Assembly: GCA_029243485.1 (NCBI GenBank)
Contig: JAQWRY010000020.1
Location: forward strand, 1-64,000
Source: Candidatus Binatia bacterium
Lineage (GTDB): Bacteria; Desulfobacterota; Binatia; UBA12015
DNA length: 64,000 bases
Direction of reading: 5' to 3'
Position numbers and translations under genes: made by a program. Shown piece by piece: positions 1 through 8,204 of this stretch. Below the pieces are notes generated by a model. The model was not told the DNA's origin, made no database searches, and saw only the letters and a program-made list of their open reading frames with translations. Numbering within the stretch: the stretch's first letter is position 1; every line of letters begins with the position of its first letter.

Positions 1-22
1 CGGTACGCCGAGAAGCAGTTGG

Positions 23-1912
23 CTACGCGTGGAGCAGTCGCCGAGTACCACCGAAACCGTCGGCGCAAGCAGCGACGCACGCCAGGATGACCAAGGGGGT
101 GAATCCCCTTTGGCTGACTGCTGACTCCTTCATGTGCCTGCCCGTGGCGGGCAGCAGGCGGGCAGCCGCTGGCGTTCTGGAGGACTTTTCGAGTGCCCAC
201 GTCGAGAAAAAGTGCTGAGAAGTGCTGAGACCTACTCGCCAGGGGATTTTCGATTCCCCCCGCCTCCACTGTTGGGACCAATTCGAACCGCCTTCCGAGG
301 ACTCGGCCTGCGCGAGCAGGTCGAGGACCTCGAGGGCAGTTTCGGCTTGGTAGTAGGGCTTTCCGACCTCGGGCCGCACCGGGCGGAGCCGAACTGGCCC
401 CAAGACGCGGCGCAGAACGAGCGCCGAGCGCGTGGTCTGGCGCCTCAGTAGCTCGCCGATCGGCCGCAGGCGCTCCGCGATCCACTCGATCGGAGGCGCC
501 TCGAAGACTGCTTCCGCCGTCGCCTCGAGGGTCCCGATCTCGACCCGTAGGCGATCGACCTCACGCTCGGCCTCCTCGAGTGCCTGCCCGAGGGCCTTGG
601 TGCCCTTCCCCTCGGCGATGAACTCGATGAAGTTCGCCACCCGACGCTCCTCGACGTCGAACTTGCCTCGCGTGAGCTTCAGCGCTTCGGGCACGTCGGC
701 GTGGAGTCGTTTCACCTCGATCTCGACGCGCTCGAGCACGTAGCGGATCGAGGCCGCGTCCGAGACACGCTCCCGGACGGCCGCAAGAACGCACTTCTCG
801 GCGATCGTGCGACGAACCAGGAGCTTGTTGTCGCAAGTGGCTTTCGGTGCGCCGAGACACCCGTAGTAGCCGCCGCTCTTGCCGCTCACCTGGCCCATCG
901 ACTTGCCGCATTCGGCGCACCGAAGGAGTCCGGAAAGGAGATGCGGGGGGTTCGTCTCGACGTAGCTCCGCTGGCGACTTCGGGAGCCCTTCTTGTCACG
1001 ACGAGCGGGCCAGACTCGGTCGACCTCCTGCCAACGGCGCGTCACCTGTTCCCAGCAGTCGGCGGTGACGATCCGAAGCGCCTCGTCTTCACGGATGTCC
1101 CACTCGGATTCCGGTTTGGGAATTCGGCGCTTGCGGCCGGTGAGAGGATCGCGGCGCGTTTCGGTCCGATTCCACACCCACCGGCCAATGTACTTCTCGT
1201 TTTTTAGGATCCGGCTCACCGTAGACGGCGACCAGCGCTTCCGGAGGCCGGTGCGCCCGGGCACGCCGCGCGCGTTCAGATTCGCGACGATGGCCTTGAT
1301 TGAGATGCCGCCCGCAAAGTCTCGGAAGATCTGTCGAACGACGTCGACCTCAGGCGGGTAGGGCCGCATCCGGTAACCCTCCGGGCGAGGCCGGCCCCGC
1401 CGGTCGACGCGCATCTCCCCGACAGGCTCGGAGCGATACCCGAACGTCGCTTCGCCGACGGAGAATCCACGAGCCTTCTGCCCCTTCTGTCCCCGGAGCG
1501 TCTTCTCGCGCAGATCGTCGAGGAAGAGCTCGTTCACGATGCCGCGCATCTGGAAGCCGAGCTTGGAGCGATCGTCTTCACTGTCTAGGCTGTCGGCGCG
1601 CGAGAGGATCCGGACGCCGTGGAAGCGGAACTCGGCGTAGAGGGTGAGGAGGTAGTGGTTGTCCCTAGAGAGACGTGAGAGGTCGTCGATGAGGAGGGTT
1701 TCGAAAGCCCCGTCCGCGGCTGCCGCCCGTAGGCGGTCCAAGCCGGCCCTGGCACGAAGCGCGCCCGACTTGGCTTCGTCGGTGAAGATGTGGCTCGGAT
1801 CGACAGTGAGGTCGTGTTGAGATGCCAGACCTCGACACGAGCGGACCTGGTCGTCGATGCTCTCAGGGCGCTGGTTGTCGGAGGAGTAGCGTGCGTAGAT
1901 CGCCGCTCTCAT
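23..1912 (-). CDS. Large serine site-specific recombinase
   Basis: This 629-residue protein cuts and rejoins DNA through a catalytic serine and probably moves the element at this end of the window. The resolvase domain opens with YARYSSDNQ, placing the nucleophile at Ser10, and the R-L-S-R motif near residue 80 completes the usual active site. A recombinase domain (about 160-280) follows, then a zinc ribbon with CAEC and a later C-x4-C pair (about 335-360), and a Leu/Glu-rich coiled coil (about 390-480). The last 70 residues or so are low in family character and read across a tmRNA-like sequence, so the native end may have been altered by integration. The ATG overlaps the stop of the 54-codon gene upstream as ATGA, implying translational coupling. 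The family assignment is firm; the target site is not known. Confidence 0.93.
   Translation of the reverse strand: MRAAIYARYSSDNQRPESIDDQVRSCRGLASQHDLTVDPSHIFTDEAKSGALRARAGLDRLRAAAADGAFETLLIDDLSRLSRDNHYLLTLYAEFRFHGVRILSRADSLDSEDDRSKLGFQMRGIVNELFLDDLREKTLRGQKGQKARGFSVGEATFGYRSEPVGEMRVDRRGRPRPEGYRMRPYPPEVDVVRQIFRDFAGGISIKAIVANLNARGVPGRTGLRKRWSPSTVSRILKNEKYIGRWVWNRTETRRDPLTGRKRRIPKPESEWDIREDEALRIVTADCWEQVTRRWQEVDRVWPARRDKKGSRSRQRSYVETNPPHLLSGLLRCAECGKSMGQVSGKSGGYYGCLGAPKATCDNKLLVRRTIAEKCVLAAVRERVSDAASIRYVLERVEIEVKRLHADVPEALKLTRGKFDVEERRVANFIEFIAEGKGTKALGQALEEAEREVDRLRVEIGTLEATAEAVFEAPPIEWIAERLRPIGELLRRQTTRSALVLRRVLGPVRLRPVRPEVGKPYYQAETALEVLDLLAQAESSEGGSNWSQQWRRGESKIPWRVGLSTSQHFFSTWALEKSSRTPAAARLLPATGRHMKESAVSQRGFTPLVILACVAACADGFGGTRRLLHA
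249..269 (+). other. tmRNA/tRNA-like 3' end fragment, candidate attachment core
   Basis: These 21 bases start TTCGATTCCC and end CCGCCTCCAC, which is how bacterial tmRNA (ssrA) genes end just before the CCA tail. Preceding bases GGGGA could pair with TCCCC as a T-stem, but the loop would have 8 rather than 7 bases. No tmRNA body precedes it. ssrA 3' ends are common integration targets, and this lies inside the 3' part of the recombinase gene, so it may be the crossover core left by integration. Chance similarity remains possible. Confidence 0.35.
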
Positions 1913-2073
1913 GCGCTCTCGGAATCCTGGCTGTCGAGCGAGAGCGCGTGCCGCCGCCGTGCGCTGTACTCCTCAGCGAGGAGGCGCGCGAGATGGTCCA
2001 GGACAGGGCGCATGTCCGCTGGCGGAGAGGCAGGCGGCGTTCCGGGCACCCTCACATCTGAGTCTGACCTCAT
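1909..2073 (-). CDS. Small protein coupled to the serine recombinase
   Basis: I read a 54-codon frame from ATG at 2073, starting MRSDSDVRVPG and ending DSQDSESA. Its TGA overlaps the recombinase ATG as ATGA, the arrangement of a translationally coupled pair. An AGGGG, contained in the arm of the adjacent palindrome, lies 4 bases before the ATG and can act as ribosome binding site. The middle (MRPVLDHLARLLAEEYS) is a predicted amphipathic helix. It might be a recombination directionality or accessory factor, but that is only inferred from position. A second possible start is the internal Met at residue 21. Confidence 0.6.
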   Translation of the reverse strand: MRSDSDVRVPGTPPASPPADMRPVLDHLARLLAEEYSARRRHALSLDSQDSESA

Positions 2074-2074
2074 T

Positions 2075-2110
2075 TGACCCCTACTATGCCCATGGGTACA
2101 GTAGGGGTCA
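2075..2110. promoter_or_regulatory. 36-bp near-perfect palindrome upstream of the recombinase operon
   Basis: The arms are TGACCCCTACT (2075-2085) and AGTAGGGGTCA (2100-2110), perfect inverted repeats of 11 bp. The core is centred on CCCATGGG, so 32 of 36 positions are self-complementary. It sits between the divergently oriented recombinase operon and the ribbon-helix-helix gene, immediately before the ATG of the 54-codon gene. It could be an operator for the neighbouring RHH protein, a recombinase binding site, or an RNA hairpin that hides the ribosome binding site carried in its arm. Confidence 0.6.
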
Positions 2111-2177
2111 ATGGGTGAATTCTGCTTGGGATCTGGCTGCCGAACGCTGTACCCGTGCAGCGCTCGCGTGCTAACCC

Positions 2178-2372
2178 GTGCCCGTGCCGACGCGAGTCCC
2201 CAAAGGGAAGGTGCTGTTAACGGTCGCGATCGACCCAGAGCTCCGAGACGCCGCGAGAAAGGCCGCGAAGGCCGAGGAGGTCACACTGACAGTCCTGGTA
2301 GCGCGAGCTCTTCGGGAGCACCTGGTTCGGAACGGGAGCAGATCTCGACGACGGCCCGACACGAAGGATTGA
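2178..2372 (+). CDS. Ribbon-helix-helix (CopG-like) DNA-binding protein
   Basis: This 64-residue basic protein starts at a GTG. The stretch GKVLLTVAIDPELRDAA followed by AEEVTLTVLVARALREHL has the pattern of a ribbon-helix-helix domain: a beta strand with alternating residues, then two helices. Such proteins bind palindromic operators as dimers and often act as antitoxins or as repressors of plasmid and phage genes. The 36-bp palindrome lies 68 bp upstream, between this gene and the divergent recombinase operon, so autoregulation and recombinase repression are plausible. No toxin-like partner is recognisable next to it. Confidence 0.65.
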   Translation: MPVPTRVPKGKVLLTVAIDPELRDAARKAAKAEEVTLTVLVARALREHLVRNGSRSRRRPDTKD

Positions 2373-2373
2373 C

Positions 2374-2860
2374 GATCGCCGCGGCTCCTTGGGGTTGGCG
2401 TGGGGATGGGGCTTCGCACGACATCGCCCCTTTCGTCGCCGTCGGCTGCTGCGCGACGACCGGCAGAAGTAATTGTCGCTGATCCCGCGGGGAGGAAACC
2501 GGCACGCCTGAAGAGCTCGTGCTTGTCTTCGGGGGTTGACACCTCCGTGTCCGCAATCTGCTTTCGGATCTCATCGAGGCGGCTTTTGGCCCATTCTCGG
2601 TCCGCCTTCTTCGCCCAGGGGTACCTGCCTTCCGAACCGATGGTCAAGATCGTCTTGGTGTGAAAGAGCTCGCCTTCTCCGAACTGCTTCACGTAATCCG
2701 GGTCCGAGCAGACGAGGTGCAGGTGTACCAACGGCTCGAGCATGCCTCTGAGCAGCGTTTCGGCTTGCAAGCAGATGACCTGCCCCGCGTTTTCGGCCCG
2801 GCGCAGAGACGGCGATCTCGGAGTAGAAGTTCATGTTCGAGGGGATCCAGGAGTTCGTCG
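2374..2860 (-). pseudogene. Decayed protein gene, frame broken, family unrecognised
   Basis: Between the RHH gene and the GH2 gene there is no intact gene. On the minus strand a stretch of protein-like sequence is visible from about 2770 to 2460 (DYVKQFGEGELFHTKTILT, then a helical region rich in Lys/Glu ending near FLPAGSATIT). The frame continues antisense through the RHH gene, which is unlikely to be native. Upstream, another frame offers MNFYSEIAVSAP near 2835, suggesting that the start was separated from the rest by a frameshift near 2780. I do not recognise the family. The rest up to 3064 shows nothing clear. Confidence 0.3.
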
Positions 2861-3064
2861 AGCCCTCGCGGGCGTCGGGAGAGCCGCTCCTGTTCAAGGG
2901 GCGAGACTTCGCCCTAAGCGACAGCGAACCGGCACTGGGCTGAGGCTGGCGGTAGCAGACATCAACGGCCCCATTGGCCCGCCGGCCACTTCGTGCACTG
3001 GGCCGCGCCCGACGTCGTCTCCGACACCTCGCCATCCAGGTGGGGCGTTGCGGGTTTTCGCGGA

Positions 3065-5500
3065 CTACCGGGTCGTGGGTGCTGACGCGGGCCGGGGCGC
3101 GATCAAGACGCCAGGGTGGCGGAGCCCGATCTTGCGCCGGCTCGTCGCAGTGGGCCGCCCCGGGGCCGTGATCTCCGCGTACAACACGAAGCCCGTCTCG
3201 TCGGGAATGTCGATGATGAGGACGGCCTCCTCACGACCGATCGCGGGCACGATGACCTCCTGCTCCGCGGAAGCCGCGAGTTGCCGGCCATCGGACGACG
3301 CGGCGATGACTCGAATGCGGCCACGCACCGGCTCGTGTTCGTCGTTGATCACCGTCACGGGGACTTCGACTCGCTCGCCGCGTTCGTAGAACGCATCCGA
3401 CCAGCGCTCCAGATAGATCGCGACGGGAGCGAACGCATCGCGTGCATAGCGCCGCCAGCGAGGTTCGAGCACTAGGTTCGGGACGTCTACGAAGTTGTCG
3501 CAGGTGTGGCTAGCGTCCTTTGGCTCCCAGTCGTCGCGGACGGTCTCCGGGTCGGTGCACTTGCCGAGGTACAGGAAGTGTTGCACGCCCGCGTAGCCGC
3601 GCCGTGTTCGCCACAGTCCCGTGAGTTCGGAGATGACGTAGGCGTACATCTCGCGTCGTTCCTCTGGCGAAAGCTCTGCTCCGCCGGAGAGTCTCTCGAA
3701 TGCCTTCTTCGTGAGTGGGGTCGGCTTGCGCCCGTCCCTCGTATGCCAGAGCCAGCCGTACTCGTTGTTGATGTAGGGATGATTGCCGGCGTTTGGGTCT
3801 TCCCAGGTGGAGAACACCCCCGTCCCGGCCTTCAGTGGCGGTCGACCCGGGTGATGGTCGAGGTCGTCCAGGTTGTAGTCGCGTGCGTTGGGGTTCATGA
3901 AGGAGGTGCCGTTCAGGATGTAGGGATGTTCCTCCAGGGGATCGTCGACACGGTCGGGTGCGCCGTAGCTCCCCGACTCCCAGGCGCGGGTCTCGTCGAG
4001 AGCACGCAGTCTCGGCACGAGTTCGTACGGCAGCGGACTGTTGGTCTCATTCGATGCGTCCCACCAGCCGATCGACGGATGGTTCCAACTCTCCTGAACC
4101 CAGCCCGTGTACTCCTTTTGCATCTCCACCAAAGACCACTGCGCGACTTCGGATCCGGGGGCGAACGGCGCGAACACGTGAAACTCGTCCGTCACGATCA
4201 GCCCCACTTCGTCCGCCACGTCGTACCAGAGGTTTGGCGCGCGTCCGACGTGGAAGCGCACCGAGTTCCAGCCGATCTCTTTCGGCAGCTCCCCGAGAAG
4301 TCGCTCGACCCACGGACGCTCCCACGGGAGGGTCCCCCGATCTTGGTCCTCGAGGAACCGGTGGAATGCGATGTTCGTTCCTCGGAGCGGATAGCGACGG
4401 CCGTTCAGGAAGAAGCCGCCGTCCTCACCTCCACGCCACTCCACTTCGCGCATGCCGAATCGGACGACGCGATCGTCTGTGGCCGCTCCTTGATGATGGA
4501 CTGTCGTGTGAAGGCGCTGTAGCGCGGGCTCTTCGGGGGTCCAGAGTCGCGCATCTGGTAGCGAAACGTCTCGCACGATCTCTCGGGTTTCTCCGGCGGG
4601 GATGTCGATCCCGCCATCCACGGATGCGGCCGGCGCGGGCGGCGACGTCCAGCCGACGACCTCGTGCTCGACATCGAGCCGTGCGGCTTCTTCCGTGCCA
4701 TTCCGTACGAGGGTTCGGATTCGGGCGACGCCTCGTTCCACGTCCGGCTCGACCTTGATCCGCACGATCGAGTGTTCTCCCGTGTAGACGACCGTGACCG
4801 AGTCCCAGAGACCGGGAAACCAGCGACCCTTCTCCTGGTCGGAGCCGACGGGCACGAAATCGGGGATGCGACTGCGGTCCGCGCCGACGCGGACGAGCAG
4901 CTCGTTCTCGGCGCCCCAATGAACCGAGCCGGTGAGGTCATACTCGGACACGGTGAAGGCGCCATGATGCTCGCCGAGCGCCACCCCGTTGAGCCACGTC
5001 TTCACCCCGTACTTCGCCTTGTGCAGACAGAGGAAGGCCTGCGTTCTTCCTGGGCCGGACTCGGGTGCGACGAAGCGGGTGCGGTACCAGAACGCTTCCC
5101 GGTCGTCGCTCTCGATCCCCACGGAATCGAAGCGCGGCGACGCCTCGGTCACGAGGCCGGGGACCGGAACGGTGTGGTCGAACTGCGGCGGTGGTGTGTC
5201 CGAAAGAGCCCCCTCACCGATCTCCCAGACCCCGTCGAGGCTCTGATTGCCCCGGACCGTTTCTCCAAAGTCCACGTGGCTGCGCTGGCACACCGCGACG
5301 GGATGGGAGCCCGCGATGCTCGCCTCGCGATTCGGTGACGGCGGGAAGGTCTTCAGATGCGGTTCGATCATGGGCCACACCCACGGGCCCACGGTGTCAA
5401 AGAGGGCCATTCCAACGCTCATTGGCCAGATCGCGGCCGCGAGTCCGCAGAGAAGAAGCACGGCCGCAGTGCCGCCCAAGGCCGCGAGGACTTTTCTCAT
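3065..5500 (-). CDS. Glycoside hydrolase family 2, membrane-anchored
   Basis: An 811-residue GH2 enzyme (beta-galactosidase, glucuronidase or mannosidase group) that removes a beta-linked sugar. The N-terminus (MRKVLAALGG then a hydrophobic run) is an uncleaved anchor or signal peptide, so it works in the envelope. A jelly-roll sugar-binding domain (about 70-215), an immunoglobulin-like domain (about 215-330) and a TIM barrel follow. Glu485 in DASNE is the acid/base and Glu580 in NNEYGW the nucleophile. A C-terminal Ig-like domain ends it. I chose the ATG at 5500 because it overlaps the PhyH stop as ATGA; an in-frame ATG 30 bases upstream lacks a ribosome site. It is last in the operon with TonB receptor, acyl-CoA ligase and PhyH genes. 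Substrate specificity cannot be read from sequence. Confidence 0.9.
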   Translation of the reverse strand: MRKVLAALGGTAAVLLLCGLAAAIWPMSVGMALFDTVGPWVWPMIEPHLKTFPPSPNREASIAGSHPVAVCQRSHVDFGETVRGNQSLDGVWEIGEGALSDTPPPQFDHTVPVPGLVTEASPRFDSVGIESDDREAFWYRTRFVAPESGPGRTQAFLCLHKAKYGVKTWLNGVALGEHHGAFTVSEYDLTGSVHWGAENELLVRVGADRSRIPDFVPVGSDQEKGRWFPGLWDSVTVVYTGEHSIVRIKVEPDVERGVARIRTLVRNGTEEAARLDVEHEVVGWTSPPAPAASVDGGIDIPAGETREIVRDVSLPDARLWTPEEPALQRLHTTVHHQGAATDDRVVRFGMREVEWRGGEDGGFFLNGRRYPLRGTNIAFHRFLEDQDRGTLPWERPWVERLLGELPKEIGWNSVRFHVGRAPNLWYDVADEVGLIVTDEFHVFAPFAPGSEVAQWSLVEMQKEYTGWVQESWNHPSIGWWDASNETNSPLPYELVPRLRALDETRAWESGSYGAPDRVDDPLEEHPYILNGTSFMNPNARDYNLDDLDHHPGRPPLKAGTGVFSTWEDPNAGNHPYINNEYGWLWHTRDGRKPTPLTKKAFERLSGGAELSPEERREMYAYVISELTGLWRTRRGYAGVQHFLYLGKCTDPETVRDDWEPKDASHTCDNFVDVPNLVLEPRWRRYARDAFAPVAIYLERWSDAFYERGERVEVPVTVINDEHEPVRGRIRVIAASSDGRQLAASAEQEVIVPAIGREEAVLIIDIPDETGFVLYAEITAPGRPTATSRRKIGLRHPGVLIAPRPASAPTTR

Positions 5501-6324
5501 TCTTCGAGGGCGCCGAGGTGCGTCGTCCATTGAACGTCGTCGTTGTGGGAATGTGTGAACCCGATCGACCGCTCAAAGGCGACCGTTTCGCGCGACCGGT
5601 GCGCGATCACGTACGTACGGCGCCAGCCTGCGCTAGGGTTGCCGCCGGAGCCGTGCACGATGCGCTCGTTGTGAACGGTCACGTCACCGCGTTTGACGAT
5701 CAGAGGCACGAGTCGGTCGTCTTGTCCGAGGTCCACGGAGAGCGCGTGTGACTCATCCCGCACGCCTGAGTCTGTGCGCAAGATGGGGCGGTGCCGGCGC
5801 AGATCCGGTTCGACGTGTGAGCCGGGGACGACCTGCAAGCATCCGTTCCCAAGCGTCGCGTCATCCAACGCGAGTGAGCACGTGGTCGTTCGGGTATCGG
5901 GGGTCCCCGTGGGCCAGTAGCCGAGATCCTGATGCCACGCGAAGGCGGCCGCGTCACGCCGCGGCCTCTTGCTGAGGAACTGGTCGTAGTCGAGTGTCGC
6001 GTCCTCGCCGACCAGTTGACGGGCGACGCTCTCGGCTCGGCGCTCGAAGAGGTTCCCTTGAAGGGACGGCTCGTACTTTCGGGGGAGCATCGCGTTCACG
6101 ATGTTGAACTCCGCGAACGGGCGTGAGTACGGACCGCTCATGTCGCACAGGTCCCTTCCCATGTTCTCGTACTGCCCGTGCAAGAAGCGTTGGTAGACCT
6201 CTTCGATCGGCACGATCTCCTCCTCGCGCAGGAACTCCCGCAGAACGAGATAGCCATCCCGCTCGAACGCCAGAACCTCCTCAGGTGCGAGGACGTACTC
6301 CTTACCGCGTGCGCCCTGCGCCAT
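5497..6324 (-). CDS. Phytanoyl-CoA dioxygenase (PhyH) family oxygenase
   Basis: A 275-residue non-haem iron, 2-oxoglutarate-dependent oxygenase. The metal triad is visible as His131 and Asp133 in WHQDLGYW and His224 in HNERIVHGSGGN; arginines 235-236 lie where 2-oxoglutarate is bound. The segment NGCLQVVPGSH is typical of the family. It probably hydroxylates an aliphatic or acyl-CoA substrate in the cytoplasm. The stop overlaps the GH2 start by 4 bases. A 187-bp gap separates it from the upstream ligase, and that gap begins with a copy of the island's palindromic operator, so it may be transcribed both from the operon and from its own promoter. Confidence 0.88.
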   Translation of the reverse strand: MAQGARGKEYVLAPEEVLAFERDGYLVLREFLREEEIVPIEEVYQRFLHGQYENMGRDLCDMSGPYSRPFAEFNIVNAMLPRKYEPSLQGNLFERRAESVARQLVGEDATLDYDQFLSKRPRRDAAAFAWHQDLGYWPTGTPDTRTTTCSLALDDATLGNGCLQVVPGSHVEPDLRRHRPILRTDSGVRDESHALSVDLGQDDRLVPLIVKRGDVTVHNERIVHGSGGNPSAGWRRTYVIAHRSRETVAFERSIGFTHSHNDDVQWTTHLGALEE

Positions 6325-6510
6325 CGCTCAACGCCTCTTCTTCGTGCGGGCGCGACGGCCGTCGCGAATTCGTCGGGGCAGCTTCGGAGACGTCATCCTG
6401 AGGGTTCCTTTCGGGTGCGCAGGCTCATCGGTGGTGTGCTCGGCGAGCCGCCAGGCGGCGTCGTGCGGCCCCGGCACTTCCGCACGACTCTGCACACTTT
6501 CCCGCTAGTC

Positions 6511-6525
6511 GTCAATCTGCTTGTC
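6511..6525. promoter_or_regulatory. Palindromic operator copy before PhyH
   Basis: GTCAATCTGCTTGTC matches the island consensus GTCAA-N5-TTGAC with one mismatch. It overlaps the stop codon of the acyl-CoA ligase gene and lies 187 bp before the PhyH start. The minus-strand arm gives TTGACG as a possible -35, but no good -10 follows at 17 bp. The 187-bp gap contains nothing else that I recognise. Confidence 0.45.
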
Positions 6526-8020
6526 TTGTTTGAGGGCCTCGTGGCTCGCCCCGTCCGGGGAGCCTGGCCTTCAGCAGTTTCTGCAGGTGTGCCTTGCGTA
6601 TCTTGCCGCTCGCCGTCAGTGGGAGTTCCCCTTCTTCTAAGAGAACGACGACCCTGGGGACCTTGAAACTCGAAAGCTCGCTGCGAAGGCGCGTCCGGAG
6701 GGTCTCTCCCGTGGCGCTGGCCCCCTGTGTGAGCACAACGGCGGCGACCAGGGCTTTGCCCTCGCTACAGTCGACCGCGACGACCCCGGCGCGGTGAACT
6801 TCAGGAAGCGATTCGAGTACGACCTCGATCTCTCGAAGCGAGACGCCGGCCCCACGTACCTTTACGAGCTCGTCGAAGCGGCCCTCGAAGTAGAGGTAGC
6901 CCTCCTCGTCGATGCGACAGAGGTCCCCTGTGCGGTAGAACCCGTCGCGCTCGAAAACGTCTTCTCGCTCGCACTTGTAGATCCCCTGCATGAGAGCGCT
7001 TCCGCGGATCCACAACTCGCCCAGCACCCCCGGCGCCGCCGGCTCTCGGGTGTCTAGATCCATGATGCGTCGCTCGATGCTCGCAAGTCCGCGCCCGAAC
7101 GATCCAGCGTTCTCCGCAGGCAAAATGGAGCCGCTCGACTCCAGGCTATGCTGTCCAAAGCTCTCGGTCATTCCTAGACGGTTGGGGATCCGGGCTGCGG
7201 GGGGTAGCTGGCCCTCCGCATCGCGCGTCCGGATGAGCCCGAAGCGGACGAAGCCGAAATCGTCACTCTTCATCCGTGGGTGCGCCATCAGAGCCGCCGT
7301 CGTGTGGCCCATCCCGAGAACGTGGGTGATCCGCTCGCGCAGAACGAGGTCGAGGATGCCGTCCTCGTCCAGCCCCGTATCGCAGTGTAGAACGGCGCCG
7401 CGTTGCAGGCACCCAAGAACACACAACGCCAGTCCGCCGATCCAGAAGAACGGCTGTGTCGTGTACAGCCGGTCGCCAGCGTGGAGGTCGCTGTGAAAGC
7501 GCAGCCCTGCGGCGTAGGTATGACGGATGACCGTGCCGTGGGTATGGACGACGCCCTTCGGCGTCCCGCTACTGCCCGAGGTGTAGATCATGACGGCCGT
7601 GTCGGCCGGCGTCACTTCCGCTTCGATGGCTCGCAGAAATGGGTCGTCGACGGCCTTCGTTGCGGCGGCCGCGGCCGCTAGTCCCTCCGGCCCGGGCACA
7701 GCCCATCCGCGATCGCAGCTGCCCCAAACGCGAACCGTTCGGAGAGAGGGGAGTGCCGGGACGAACAGCGCGGGACCCGTCGCATCCAGGAGAGGGGGCA
7801 CGGCTTGCTCGAGCTTGGCCAGGTAGTCGTGCGACCGATACGCCGCCACGGTCAAGAGGGTGTGGATGTCGGCGTGTCGCAGTACCTCGAGCAGCTCCCG
7901 GGATTGGTAAAGCGTGCTGAGTGGAACAGCGATTGCGCCGATGCGCGTCGTGGCAAGGAAGGCGACGACGAAGTCCGCGCCGTTGGGCATGAGGATTCCG
8001 ACGCGCGTCCCCTTGCCCAC
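6512..8020 (-). CDS. AMP-forming acyl-CoA ligase, N-terminus lacking a normal start codon
   Basis: An ANL-superfamily enzyme that activates a carboxylic acid to its acyl-CoA via an acyl-AMP. YTSGSSGTPKGVVHTHG is the ATP-binding P-loop; RTGDLCRIDEEGYLYFEGR and the C-terminal SGKIRKAHL lysine complete the family signature. The first usable start is the GTG at 8020, giving 502 residues, yet the frame stays open for 66 more codons to 8218 and reads as the missing N-terminal part of the domain (ADGEFLVDGEERLRYREVD). That part holds no ATG, GTG or TTG, only CTG. Either initiation is unusual or the start has been mutated or misread. It follows the TonB receptor gene, whose stop it would overlap. Confidence 0.85.
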   Translation of the reverse strand: MGKGTRVGILMPNGADFVVAFLATTRIGAIAVPLSTLYQSRELLEVLRHADIHTLLTVAAYRSHDYLAKLEQAVPPLLDATGPALFVPALPSLRTVRVWGSCDRGWAVPGPEGLAAAAAATKAVDDPFLRAIEAEVTPADTAVMIYTSGSSGTPKGVVHTHGTVIRHTYAAGLRFHSDLHAGDRLYTTQPFFWIGGLALCVLGCLQRGAVLHCDTGLDEDGILDLVLRERITHVLGMGHTTAALMAHPRMKSDDFGFVRFGLIRTRDAEGQLPPAARIPNRLGMTESFGQHSLESSGSILPAENAGSFGRGLASIERRIMDLDTREPAAPGVLGELWIRGSALMQGIYKCEREDVFERDGFYRTGDLCRIDEEGYLYFEGRFDELVKVRGAGVSLREIEVVLESLPEVHRAGVVAVDCSEGKALVAAVVLTQGASATGETLRTRLRSELSSFKVPRVVVLLEEGELPLTASGKIRKAHLQKLLKARLPGRGEPRGPQTRQAD

Positions 8021-8204
8021 CCCGGAAGCGAGGAGTCCTCGCGCCCAGAGCGCGGCCTGGCGGTCGACCTCGCGGTAGCGGAGTCGCTCTTCGCCGTCGA
8101 CGAGGAACTCGCCATCGGCGAACCGATCGGCAGCCCATCTCAGCAGGGCGGGGAGAGTACAGGCGTAGTCGGAAGGGGCGGCCCGGACGTCGCCGTCGTG
8201 TTCC

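Noticed and set aside
93-154. Short hairpins AAGGGG/CCCCTT (93-110) and CTGCCCG/CGGGCAG (138-154) as terminators
   Set aside because: Stems of 6 and 7 bp without a T-run, lying inside the recombinase frame; GC-rich DNA gives many such repeats by chance.
200-270. A complete tRNA or tmRNA gene at the left end
   Set aside because: Only the T-arm/acceptor-like 3' part is visible; no anticodon arm, no 5' acceptor strand and no tmRNA reading frame precede it.
3506-4522. Long plus-strand open frame opposite the GH2 gene
   Set aside because: It is antisense to a convincing GH2 catalytic domain, has no domain signature, and is explained by high GC codon use.
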